This document shows, piece by piece, positions 25,757-34,349 of a stretch of DNA of 64,000 nucleotides (within the stretch, counting starts at the first letter, position 1; every line of letters starts with the position of its first letter). The notes beneath the pieces are model-generated. The model had not been told where the DNA came from. It did not search any database and saw only the letters and a program-made list of their open reading frames with translations. The DNA comes from Maridesulfovibrio salexigens DSM 2638 (GTDB lineage Bacteria > Desulfobacterota > Desulfovibrionia > Desulfovibrionales > Desulfovibrionaceae), in contig NC_012881.1 of NCBI RefSeq assembly GCF_000023445.1, forward strand, positions 4,047,501-4,111,500. Reading direction: 5' to 3'. The position numbers were made by a program, and so were the translations under genes.

Positions 25757-27859
25757 TTACTTAAAGCGGCTACGTACGATAGCAACCATGGGAGCAAGCA
25801 TCAGGAGCAGCCATTCCAGACCGAAACCAGCTGCGGGGTTGAATACACAACCGGAGGAGCTGGAGGAGGAACCTGCGATACCGAGAACAACCGGGTCAAC
25901 AATACCACCATCGATGGTATTGTTGGTGTCGTATGAGCCATTATCTTTAACGACCCAGTTTACGACTACTTCATCAGTTGCATCAAGAACAGAGTTAGGT
26001 CCGAGGTAACCGCTACCGTCAGCTCTGGAAATCCACCATGCACCATCGGTGGTGGTAGCTTCGTTTTCAGCGTAGGTAAGGAGATGAGCAGAAGAGCCAT
26101 CGATCATTACCTTGTAGAGAGCGAGGTCGGAAACTCTACCAGCAACACCAGTCATTACGAACTTAGCGGTATAGTAGAAGTCTTTACCGGGACCCATTTT
26201 ACCGGAGCTAGTCAGAGTGTAACCCTTAACATCGGTCAAAGGTACGAAATCAGATGCGATACCGGTCCAGTTAGCAAGAAGTTCAGTCTTGGTGTAACCT
26301 GTGCTGTTTCTGCTGTAGTTAGTACCGGAAGTAGTGGTCATGGATGCGTTAGTCTGATAGTTCGCAGCAGCACCGGTAATCACAGTGGTGGTAGCTGCAG
26401 TCGGAATCAGGAAAGCAAGAGAACGGTATGCAATGCTTGTGTCACGGAAGTCTTTGTTTACATAACTTTCGTAGATACCTACAGAGAAGACATCGTCAGA
26501 AGATCTTTTACCGTAGAAGTGACCGATAACGTTACCGTTGACATCTTTAAAGGTAGCATTGGTCTGGGCAATTTTAAACTGAGAAGTAGAAGTTACGTCA
26601 ACAGTGTACTGATCAAGATCAGTTTCATCTCTGTCAATGTTCTGCAGAGAACCGATAGCACTATCAACAAACCAGTCGTGAGCAGAACCAGTCAGCTCCA
26701 TGTTACCATCAACACGGAACTGCATGAGACCAGCAGTTGCGTTACCTTTTTCCTGACCAGCTCTACCGGAACCAGTAGTAACTGCAGTGAAACCTTTGTT
26801 CATGAGGTAAGAGTTAGAAAGGTCGGAACCATTCTTAACCATTACAGCAAAAAGCTGTTTACCAGCAGTTCTTACGAAACCGGTAACCATGTTTTTGTCA
26901 ACGTTGATGGTGGAGTTCTCGAAAAGGGTAATGTAGTCGGTATCATCTCTTTCAAGAGCAACGTTACCACCAGCAGCTGCCTTGTAGGTAGTTGCGTTAT
27001 AATAAGCCCAGTCAGACTTGTCTACAGTGTCAGTGCTGTTAACCAGAAAGTATCTAGCCTGAGCGTTACCGGTAGTGGAAGTAGAATCGTAAGCAGAGTT
27101 AATCTGAACCTGACCGAAAACAACAACGGGGTCATTCTTCACAACACCGTATGCGTAGTAATCCCAAGTAGCACCGTCAGCGATATCTTTAAAAGTACCG
27201 TTCTGGTAAAGCATGCTCATGGAGATACCGGAACCTTCCTGAGATTCCTCTTTGGTATCAGCACCAACATCAGCAGTGCCGGTCATGTTGGAAGTAGCAT
27301 TTGTAATACCTACCATCAACTGGTATCCTGCAGCAGGAACAAAGTAAGTTGTAGCGTTCAGAGTTCCGTTACCTCTACCAAGAGTAACAAGACCGCCAAT
27401 CTGGTTGGTGGAACCGGCTGTAACATCATAAGTCAGGTAATTACCGATGTTTTCGCCGGCTCTGGTGTTATCGTATGCAGTATCGGCAAGACTTCTGGTT
27501 ACTGTTTCAGCAGCAGCTGTGCCGTTTGTGTATACAATGGTACCGTTAAGGTAACCACCATAAGTTGCACCAAGAGTTGCGTTGATCAAAAAAAGGTCGC
27601 TTTTGGATGCGGCTGTCACAATTTCAGAGCGGAACATGTTCATTCTACCCTGAGTTTTAGAGGTAGCAGCAGCAACTGTACCGGATGCGTTCACGCCAAA
27701 ACCTGTAAGGAATAACTGAGTAGCATTTGCTGTATCAGTCCCGGCAGCGTAACCTGCAATAGTCCCGTTGTAGTACGCAGGATATTCAGCGGTCAGTGCG
27801 AATGCACTGGAAGCGCAAAACACGAGCAGTACTGTAAAAATACCGATAAGTTTTTTCAT
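25757..27859 (-). CDS. Secreted multi-sequon protein with C-terminal sorting signal (Synerg-CTERM-like), predicted N-glycoprotein
   Basis: A 700-residue exported protein of unknown fold. A signal peptide (MKKLIGIFTVLLVFCASSAFA) is followed by about 640 residues rich in Thr, Ser, Ala, Gly and Asn. I count 23 N-X-S/T sequons (mostly NGT, NAT, NAS, NST) among 47 asparagines, spread along the chain. The C-terminus is a six-Ser run, Gly, Cys-671, an AAGFG turn, a hydrophobic helix and the basic tail RSRFK, like Synerg-CTERM sorting signals. The ATG at 27859 has GGAGAG upstream. The gene directly follows the oligosaccharyltransferase gene and ends in a strong terminator. Inference: an abundant surface glycoprotein, cell-surface anchored through the Cys region. 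No enzymatic motif is seen. Confidence 0.75.
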   Translation of the reverse strand: MKKLIGIFTVLLVFCASSAFALTAEYPAYYNGTIAGYAAGTDTANATQLFLTGFGVNASGTVAAATSKTQGRMNMFRSEIVTAASKSDLFLINATLGATYGGYLNGTIVYTNGTAAAETVTRSLADTAYDNTRAGENIGNYLTYDVTAGSTNQIGGLVTLGRGNGTLNATTYFVPAAGYQLMVGITNATSNMTGTADVGADTKEESQEGSGISMSMLYQNGTFKDIADGATWDYYAYGVVKNDPVVVFGQVQINSAYDSTSTTGNAQARYFLVNSTDTVDKSDWAYYNATTYKAAAGGNVALERDDTDYITLFENSTINVDKNMVTGFVRTAGKQLFAVMVKNGSDLSNSYLMNKGFTAVTTGSGRAGQEKGNATAGLMQFRVDGNMELTGSAHDWFVDSAIGSLQNIDRDETDLDQYTVDVTSTSQFKIAQTNATFKDVNGNVIGHFYGKRSSDDVFSVGIYESYVNKDFRDTSIAYRSLAFLIPTAATTTVITGAAANYQTNASMTTTSGTNYSRNSTGYTKTELLANWTGIASDFVPLTDVKGYTLTSSGKMGPGKDFYYTAKFVMTGVAGRVSDLALYKVMIDGSSAHLLTYAENEATTTDGAWWISRADGSGYLGPNSVLDATDEVVVNWVVKDNGSYDTNNTIDGGIVDPVVLGIAGSSSSSSGCVFNPAAGFGLEWLLLMLAPMVAIVRSRFK

Positions 27860-27881
27860 AATGAAAAACTCTCCATTTTTA

Positions 27882-27899
27882 TTTGCGAACACCCGCAAA
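27882..27899 (-). promoter_or_regulatory. 5'-leader hairpin of the CTERM glycoprotein mRNA
   Basis: TTTGCG (27882-27887) and CGCAAA (27894-27899) form a short stem just upstream of the ribosome site of the 25757-27859 gene. Leader stems of this kind can stabilise mRNA of abundant surface proteins. The remaining 120 bp upstream to the oligosaccharyltransferase gene shows no convincing promoter boxes. Confidence 0.3.
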
Positions 27900-27979
27900 C
27901 CCTATGTTTACGGCATGTAGCGCAATTTCATAGTAAAGCATTACAAGAAATCACTTAAAAAAACAACCCTAAACATCTA

Positions 27980-30097
27980 TCAAAGTACTTCATATATTCT
28001 GATCATCGGAAATCCTTCATAAACCAGCTTAAATCGGCCATTAATCTCAGGGGCGGCAGGATCCATCAATAGTAGTCGAAATAAAAGACTGTTTTTAGCC
28101 AGATCATCTACAAGATATCCATAATTAAGATAGCTATTGTAAACGAGAAAAGGTCCTGCAGACTGGGGATAAATATTACTTTCCCCTACCCCTAGTGAAG
28201 CTACGGCATATCCGGAAAGAGGAAGAGCATTGCCATCATCAAATGTTACCCTCCCTACCTCTCTATCCAGATTAAATCCTGATCTGACCGCAGAAATATT
28301 CGGATGCACTCCTTGTCCATTCAACAAATTGCAAGATCCATAGTACAATATCCAGTACGCCAGTCTTACATCAGCCCAACTGGCTATTATATATTGTTTA
28401 GGTGTATCCTTGAATTCATAATTCTTAAAACCAAAACTACGAACAAGATTCACTACATCTTTAACATCCATTTTGTTCCAAGCGGTAGCTGGAACTCCAT
28501 TATGCGATGCAGAGTATTTAATAAACTGATTAGCCTGCATAAATGAAGGCGTAGTGTAAGCAAAAGCCAAAGGAAACAGAGTAGTTCCACCATGATTACT
28601 ACCATCGGCAAATGATTTTTTGCCAGTATAGTACATAGTTACGTACCCCCAATCCCACCAGGTCCAAAAAGTACTCTCCGCAGGAGAAATTGTGGACATC
28701 GCCTTCAAAGCTCTTGCATGCTCCTGATAAATAATCGGAGTAGGCATGGCCCTTTTATACTGTGGAAAAACGTTTAACATTAACAGAGCTATTAAAAAAA
28801 TTGGTGCTATAGCTGCGCAAACCCTCTGCTTCTTACCTAACGTTAAAAAACTAACCATGAGCCAATATAAAAAGTAGCTCCCTCCAAGACCAAGCACTAC
28901 CCCACCAAACATGGCAAAACGACCGCCTAACTTGACCGCAGCTGCGGTCATTAAGGCAAAAGGCAATAACAATAAAACATAGGGACGCTTAGCCAAAAGA
29001 AATAAAAATCCCAGAAGCCCAAAGCAGGATAAATACATACTGCCGGTCAAATCGCCTAGCAACGCTACCAATTTGACATTTTGGACCTCGATAACACTCT
29101 GACCAATGCTTGGATAATGAATTTGGGCTGCACTCTTTACGACGACATCTGACACAGGTTTGAGGTATGACTGAATTTTACTCCACAAGAATATAAACTT
29201 AACCCCTGCATCACTAAAAATCAGCACCAGAAAAATGACTAAGAGATAAAGATAGATACTTCCTAAAAACCTATGGCATTTAAACTCTTTTTTCTCAGAA
29301 AAAATAATCAAAAAAACCGACAGCAGTATTCCTACCCAGCCCAACATTGCTGCCAAGCTAAAAGCTGTTATGCCCTTCAATAAAGTAGCCTTGCTCTCTT
29401 TATATCCACAAAGAAGAACAAGAAATATTGAAGCAAAGAGGGCGAAGAGCCCAAACAAAAAGACATCCCCGTGCCACAGTCGCCCGTAGCTGACACAGCC
29501 CCCCGCAACAATTGGAATGATGTATTCGGAAATGGAAGGCTGGAATGAGTCTGTTTTGGTAGTACTGGGGAGCCAGCTATTTCTAATCCCTCTACTGACC
29601 CAGTAAGCCAACAGAACAGAGATCAACAACGGAAATAAGAGAGTTACCAGATCCGTGTCATAATAGCTCAAGCGTGTTCGGAAATAAAACAGTGGAATTG
29701 AAGTGGCAAACACACCGGCACATAGTCCTATCCACGGCCCGGCAACAAGCATCCCCCAAGAAAAAGCGGCTATTGCTGTAAATCCAGCAAACACAGCAGG
29801 AAGCCAGAAAGCAATATTTCCATACGGCGCTCCAGTAAGCTCCCCTATTGTTTTAACGAGGCCTGCCATGGGGTTGCTTACCGCTCTACCGACTCCCTTT
29901 GCACCTGCCAGCCATGCATATGCATCATGGGTTCCCAAAATGTATTCGCCATCAATCATAAATGCGGGATTATCCCATTTAGGCAAGTCAACACATCTCA
30001 ACGCAAAAGCAAAAAGAAAGGACATCAATGCGAATAAGACATAAGCCTTCCAGCCGGAAAAACAGTCTGCCTTAGAGGATTCAGCGTGAGTATTCAT
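27980..30097 (-). CDS. STT3/PglB-type oligosaccharyltransferase
   Basis: Transfers a preassembled oligosaccharide from a polyprenyl carrier to asparagine of N-X-S/T sequons in the periplasm. The 705-residue membrane protein has the three diagnostic elements of bacterial and archaeal STT3: Asp-58 in the first external loop (GTHDAYAW, equivalent to PglB D56), Y145-Y146-D147-T148-D149 (metal site and catalytic loop), and WWDWG at residues 480-484 at the start of the periplasmic domain. About 12 hydrophobic segments precede that domain. The ATG at 30097 has AGGTG upstream and lies 40 bp after gspE. No acidic residue requirement can be predicted, but the neighbouring acceptor's sequons lack D/E at -2, suggesting relaxed specificity. 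Confidence 0.93.
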   Translation of the reverse strand: MNTHAESSKADCFSGWKAYVLFALMSFLFAFALRCVDLPKWDNPAFMIDGEYILGTHDAYAWLAGAKGVGRAVSNPMAGLVKTIGELTGAPYGNIAFWLPAVFAGFTAIAAFSWGMLVAGPWIGLCAGVFATSIPLFYFRTRLSYYDTDLVTLLFPLLISVLLAYWVSRGIRNSWLPSTTKTDSFQPSISEYIIPIVAGGCVSYGRLWHGDVFLFGLFALFASIFLVLLCGYKESKATLLKGITAFSLAAMLGWVGILLSVFLIIFSEKKEFKCHRFLGSIYLYLLVIFLVLIFSDAGVKFIFLWSKIQSYLKPVSDVVVKSAAQIHYPSIGQSVIEVQNVKLVALLGDLTGSMYLSCFGLLGFLFLLAKRPYVLLLLPFALMTAAAVKLGGRFAMFGGVVLGLGGSYFLYWLMVSFLTLGKKQRVCAAIAPIFLIALLMLNVFPQYKRAMPTPIIYQEHARALKAMSTISPAESTFWTWWDWGYVTMYYTGKKSFADGSNHGGTTLFPLAFAYTTPSFMQANQFIKYSASHNGVPATAWNKMDVKDVVNLVRSFGFKNYEFKDTPKQYIIASWADVRLAYWILYYGSCNLLNGQGVHPNISAVRSGFNLDREVGRVTFDDGNALPLSGYAVASLGVGESNIYPQSAGPFLVYNSYLNYGYLVDDLAKNSLLFRLLLMDPAAPEINGRFKLVYEGFPMIRIYEVL

Positions 30098-30137
30098 AAC
30101 AATACACCTATGAGTCTTTGGCGAAAAATTAATTGGA

Positions 30138-31619
30138 TTAAAGCTTAGTAACTCGAACAACTTCTTCAAGAGTGGTAACACCTTCACGAACAAGACGAAT
30201 ACCATGATCGACCATAGTTTCACGGCCCATTTCTTTAGCGTAAGCCTTGATCTGGTCTGAAGAAGCAACTTCCATAATCAGCCCGCGCATATCCTCTGTA
30301 ACCGGGATAAGCTCGTAAACACCGCGACGCCCGCTGAAGCCAGTGAAGTTACAATGCTCGCATCCGGCACCGGCTGTCTGAGTGGAAGGAAGACCAGCTG
30401 TCTCCTCAAAAAGCTTATAGGTATTCTCGGACACTTCTACTTTTCTGGAACAATGTTTACAATTAACGCGAACCAAACGCTGACCAAGCACAAGAGAAAG
30501 AGAAGATGCCAACAGAAAGGGCTCAATTCCCATATCGAGCATTCTGGTGACTGCAGTGGCTGCATCGTTAGTATGCAAGGTGGACAAAACAAGGTGACCG
30601 GTAAGTGAAGCCTGAACCGCAGTGCTTGCAGTTTCCTGATCTCGAATCTCACCTACAAGGATAATGTCCGGGTCCTGTCTAAGGAAGGAACGAATGGTAG
30701 TCGCAAAGGTCATGCCTGCAGCCTTATTGACCTGAACCTGATTGACCCCGGAAAGTTGGTATTCAACGGGATCTTCTACGGTAACAATATTCTTGTCATC
30801 ACGTGGAAGCTCACTTAGACCGGCATATAAACTGGTAGTTTTACCAGAACCAGTCGGCCCGGTAACAAGCACGATACCGTGGGGCTGGGCAAGAACTTTT
30901 CTGAACAACTCAAGATCTGGGCCTTTGAGGCCAAGGTCTTCAAGGTTAAGAATATTTTTAGAGCGATCCAGTACACGAAGGACAGCCTTTTCCCCACTCA
31001 TGGTAGGAATTGTGGAAACACGGACATCAACTTCCTTCTGTCCGAGTTTGAGAAAAATACGTCCATCCTGCGGCTTGCGGCTCTCGGCCACATCCATCTC
31101 ACCCATAACCTTAATACGGGCAATAACAGTAGGTTGAAGCCCCTTATCTAAGCGTTTTACAGCTTTAAGCACTCCATCTTGACGATAACGGACAACAAAA
31201 CCATTGCCCTGACCCTCGAAATGGATATCACTGGCACCAGTGGAAATGGCCTGATGCAAAGTCTTGTTAACTAGTCGGACGATGGGAGCATCGTCATGAG
31301 ACCAGCCTAACAAATCCTGCCCATCTTCGCCTTCGGAGTCATCGGAATCAGACTCAATAGCACTCTCTTCTTCCCAGACAGTAAGAGCCTGTTCAAGTAG
31401 CGGAAAGAACTCTTCCTCGGATACAATTTCAGAAACAACATTTTTTCCCAGCTTCCATGACAAAAAGTCTGCCATAGGCAAAGAAGCCTCGTTCTGAAGG
31501 AGCACTTTGATTTGTTTATCCCTGACTTCAACGGGTATAAACTCATTACGCTGAGGAAAGGTCAAAAAAAGGTCCACTACTTCTCGTGGGACTAAATTGA
31601 GATCATATATATTACTCAA
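30138..31619 (-). CDS. gspE: Type II secretion system ATPase GspE
   Basis: A 493-residue secretion ATPase that powers the pseudopilus of the type II system at the inner membrane. An N-terminal GspE_N domain (about 1-110) precedes the ATPase core: Walker A GPTGSGKT at residues 254-261, Asp box and VEDPVEYQL, Walker B ILVGEIRD, His box STLHTNDA, then a zinc tetracysteine module (CKHC ... CEHC) typical of GspE. It follows gspD by 9 bases. No gspC, F, G-M genes are in the window; in this group they may lie elsewhere. PilB is a possible alternative but the linked secretin and zinc motif favour GspE. Confidence 0.9.
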   Translation of the reverse strand: MSNIYDLNLVPREVVDLFLTFPQRNEFIPVEVRDKQIKVLLQNEASLPMADFLSWKLGKNVVSEIVSEEEFFPLLEQALTVWEEESAIESDSDDSEGEDGQDLLGWSHDDAPIVRLVNKTLHQAISTGASDIHFEGQGNGFVVRYRQDGVLKAVKRLDKGLQPTVIARIKVMGEMDVAESRKPQDGRIFLKLGQKEVDVRVSTIPTMSGEKAVLRVLDRSKNILNLEDLGLKGPDLELFRKVLAQPHGIVLVTGPTGSGKTTSLYAGLSELPRDDKNIVTVEDPVEYQLSGVNQVQVNKAAGMTFATTIRSFLRQDPDIILVGEIRDQETASTAVQASLTGHLVLSTLHTNDAATAVTRMLDMGIEPFLLASSLSLVLGQRLVRVNCKHCSRKVEVSENTYKLFEETAGLPSTQTAGAGCEHCNFTGFSGRRGVYELIPVTEDMRGLIMEVASSDQIKAYAKEMGRETMVDHGIRLVREGVTTLEEVVRVTKL

Positions 31620-31628
31620 CTTTACGCT

Positions 31629-33644
31629 CTATAAACCATCTGAGATAGAAGGTGTTTTATCATCGGATTTTTTAGAATCGCTACCAAGAGTGCTAAACTC
31701 TTCATCAATGAAATTACTAATTCGATTACGCTGATTTCTGTATTTATCCATTTTGGCTTTACTCAAGGCTTCAAGACCTTCAGTGGTCTGTATAATGCGT
31801 GCGGAAAGAAAAACCATCAGTGTATTCTTATTTCCGCTGTTACTAGTAGTCTTGAAAAGCCAACCCAATAAAGGCAAATCAGAAAGATAGGGAACTCCTG
31901 CCTCAGTACGGGTATGGTCAGCTCTGATCAATCCACCGATAACCATGGTCGAACCATCAGCCAAGAGTACTGTAGTGTCGGTCTTACGGTCATTTGTAAT
32001 CGGCAACTCTGTAGTACTGGCCTCAGAGACAGTATTATAAGTCTGATAGACTTTCAGCTTAACCAACCCATCTTCACGATTGATTCTCGGAGTGATCTTA
32101 AGCTTGATACCAACATCCTTATATTCGTAAGTTGAAACAACCGCATCACCGCTGGTCGAACTTTGCCCTGTTTTGTATGGTCTATTCTGACCGACGAAAA
32201 TTTCGGCTTCAGCGTTATCCAGAGTCATGATCTGAGGAGCAGATATAAGATTAAAATCAGTGGCAGACTTGGTAAAGTTCACCAAAGCTCCAATAGTGGG
32301 AAAGCTTCTACCTGCATAAGAGATGGTATCGCCCAAAACCCCCATGGAATACCCACCAGGAACATTCGAAGGGTTAGACGCGTAAGCGGAAAGATTACTA
32401 TCCTTTGCTTTAGTATATCCCAAAGTAGCGACACTCCCCCCAAGATCAATTCCGCCCTGCCATTCAACCCCGAATTCCTTAGCATGATCTAAAGTCGTCT
32501 CAAGAACAAGAGCTTCAATATAAACTTGGTCTTGTGCCTGGTCCAGTTGCTCTACAAAGTTATCAATTTGGGAAAGTTGATCCGTTGGAGCCATAACAAT
32601 AAGAGTATTTGTTGCTTCATCTGCGGAGACCTGAACTCCTCCGGAATCGTTGGAAGAGGCCGAGCTTGTGTCCCTGCTGGAAGAACTTTTCGCGGCAGAA
32701 TCACCTGCTACTGAATTCTTTGAATTTCCCTCCGAAGGAATTCCTCCACCAGAAATAAGACTTTTCAATACCTCACCAGCAACAACGGCTTCAATATTAT
32801 GAAGCCTATATATTTTCATCTTGGAATAGGATTCACTGGTCCGATCAAGTTTTCCTATAAGGCTTTTGATCGTATCTATCTGGTCGCTAGAACCAGAAAC
32901 AAGAAGACTATTGGCCCAATCAAGAGATTCAATTACAGGTGGAGCACCTGTTTTTCCAGAAGTAAAAAGTTTCTTATAAAAAGAGGTCAATTTTGTAGCC
33001 ACAGTCTTGGAATTGCTCTTTTCAAGCTCAATAAGTGTATGTTCCTGCTGCGCCCCTGCTCTTTTCAAGATACCCAGTAGTTTTTTCATCTTATTAACAT
33101 TATCTTGCAAATCCATAACCATAACCGCATCGGCCATTGGGACAGAAGTTACCGTTCCTATACGAGACTTTACCTGAGTCAGGACAGCCTGAACTTTTGC
33201 CGGGTCCATCTTGCCTGCAAGCTGAAAAACTGAAGTAATTATCTCTTCACCATTCCCTTTCGATGGAGCAGCCTTAATTTCTGGTGAGATTGTTTTGGCA
33301 TCTCTGATGGGCAAAACATAAGTGACATTGTCTCTGGTCACGGCATGAAAACCAGACCCACTCAACACCTGCTGAAATACGGCCATAAGCTCTGGCTCGG
33401 TAAGAGACTGACCTGCGTAAATGCTTACAAAAGTCCTTGGTAATGATTCTTTATTGAAAACTATATTGCGCCCTGTATAACGCCCTACAAATTTCACAAA
33501 CTCATCCAAAGCGATACTTTCAAGGTTGGCGTGAACACCATCACCACCTTCAGGCTGAGCCGCGGCAGCGGAAACCATGAGAAACATGGATAAGAACAGG
33601 ACCACAAAAAACTTACAAAATTTATTCAGCATATTCAGCGCCAT
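31629..33644 (-). CDS. gspD: Type II secretion system secretin GspD
   Basis: The outer-membrane channel subunit, 671 residues with a signal peptide ending near AAAAQPEG (about residue 30). It has N0 and N-domains (VFNKESLPRTFVSIYAGQSL; repeated KH-like segments such as IYRLHNIEAVVAGEVL), a Ser-rich insert in N3, and the C-terminal secretin core with VGQNRPYKTG, VGIKLKITPRIN and VPYLSDLPLLGWLF. The ATG at 33644 follows CGGAG by five bases. It is the promoter-proximal gene of the string gspD-gspE-oligosaccharyltransferase-CTERM protein. Confidence 0.92.
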   Translation of the reverse strand: MALNMLNKFCKFFVVLFLSMFLMVSAAAAQPEGGDGVHANLESIALDEFVKFVGRYTGRNIVFNKESLPRTFVSIYAGQSLTEPELMAVFQQVLSGSGFHAVTRDNVTYVLPIRDAKTISPEIKAAPSKGNGEEIITSVFQLAGKMDPAKVQAVLTQVKSRIGTVTSVPMADAVMVMDLQDNVNKMKKLLGILKRAGAQQEHTLIELEKSNSKTVATKLTSFYKKLFTSGKTGAPPVIESLDWANSLLVSGSSDQIDTIKSLIGKLDRTSESYSKMKIYRLHNIEAVVAGEVLKSLISGGGIPSEGNSKNSVAGDSAAKSSSSRDTSSASSNDSGGVQVSADEATNTLIVMAPTDQLSQIDNFVEQLDQAQDQVYIEALVLETTLDHAKEFGVEWQGGIDLGGSVATLGYTKAKDSNLSAYASNPSNVPGGYSMGVLGDTISYAGRSFPTIGALVNFTKSATDFNLISAPQIMTLDNAEAEIFVGQNRPYKTGQSSTSGDAVVSTYEYKDVGIKLKITPRINREDGLVKLKVYQTYNTVSEASTTELPITNDRKTDTTVLLADGSTMVIGGLIRADHTRTEAGVPYLSDLPLLGWLFKTTSNSGNKNTLMVFLSARIIQTTEGLEALSKAKMDKYRNQRNRISNFIDEEFSTLGSDSKKSDDKTPSISDGL

Positions 33645-33803
33645 AAGCTCCGCCGGTTATCCGGTAAAAATCATTTTTATCTGCATAGAATTTTCGACTA
33701 TCCAGCCGACAATCCCTAAAATTCTAACAACTAAAAAAGTTATATCTCAGCAAACATCCTACACTTGCAAAAGCCAGTCAAGTTTTCCCTGCTCCGGCCA
33801 AGA

Positions 33804-34268
33804 TTACATAAACTGATAAAACAAAAATGCATTATAGGCAAAATGGATTAGGGTAACCGAAACAATACTACGGTATCTCTGCCATATATATCCAAAAGCC
33901 AAGGACGGAAAAAAAGTAAGCAAAGCCCAATGGGGAGGTTGATGTATTAAGTGCACACAAGCAAACGTCAACGATGCCGAAAAGTTAGCCAGACTTAATG
34001 GCCCCAGTCTCCACCGATACTTAAAAAGTCGGTCAATTCCTTCCTGCAGCAAAAACCTGAAAAAAAACTCCTCAAACAAAGCTTTCAAGAACAACAGGTT
34101 CAAAGAAAGTTGAAGATCCGGCTCAGGAACATATAGACCTACAAAACCGAAAGAAAGAAACAAATAGAAAATCGGATCGGTAAGGCTGTATGCCCCCCAT
34201 TTGAATTGACACCAAATCCCTTTCAAGATTCGGTTTACGAAAAACTCATAAACCATACGCTTTGTCAT
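33804..34268 (-). CDS. CPBP-family glutamic intramembrane protease, short form
   Basis: A small membrane protease of 154 residues from the CPBP (CAAX protease and bacteriocin-processing) superfamily. The catalytic motif EEFFFR is at residues 66-71 (E66 and E67), followed by the conserved histidines in ACVHLIHQP and in LIHFAYNAF near the C-terminus. Short CPBP enzymes have been proposed as sorting proteases for MYXO-, JDVT- and Synerg-CTERM proteins, so this one, 160 bp upstream of gspD and in the locus of a CTERM-bearing protein, is a good candidate for processing that signal. The link is inference; the protease family is clear. Confidence 0.78.
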   Translation of the reverse strand: MTKRMVYEFFVNRILKGIWCQFKWGAYSLTDPIFYLFLSFGFVGLYVPEPDLQLSLNLLFLKALFEEFFFRFLLQEGIDRLFKYRWRLGPLSLANFSASLTFACVHLIHQPPHWALLTFFPSLAFGYIWQRYRSIVSVTLIHFAYNAFLFYQFM

Positions 34269-34349
34269 CTACCCATTTATTCAATTATTAAAGCACTTGA
34301 AAAGGATAAGTCCCAACTTTCCACTCAAGAGAATCCTCTTGTAGCAGGT

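Noticed and set aside
26084-27715. 543-residue open frame on the plus strand inside the CTERM glycoprotein gene
   Set aside because: It is the complement of a Thr/Asn/Gly-rich gene with few stop codons on the other strand. The minus-strand frame has a signal peptide, ribosome site and terminator, the plus one has none.
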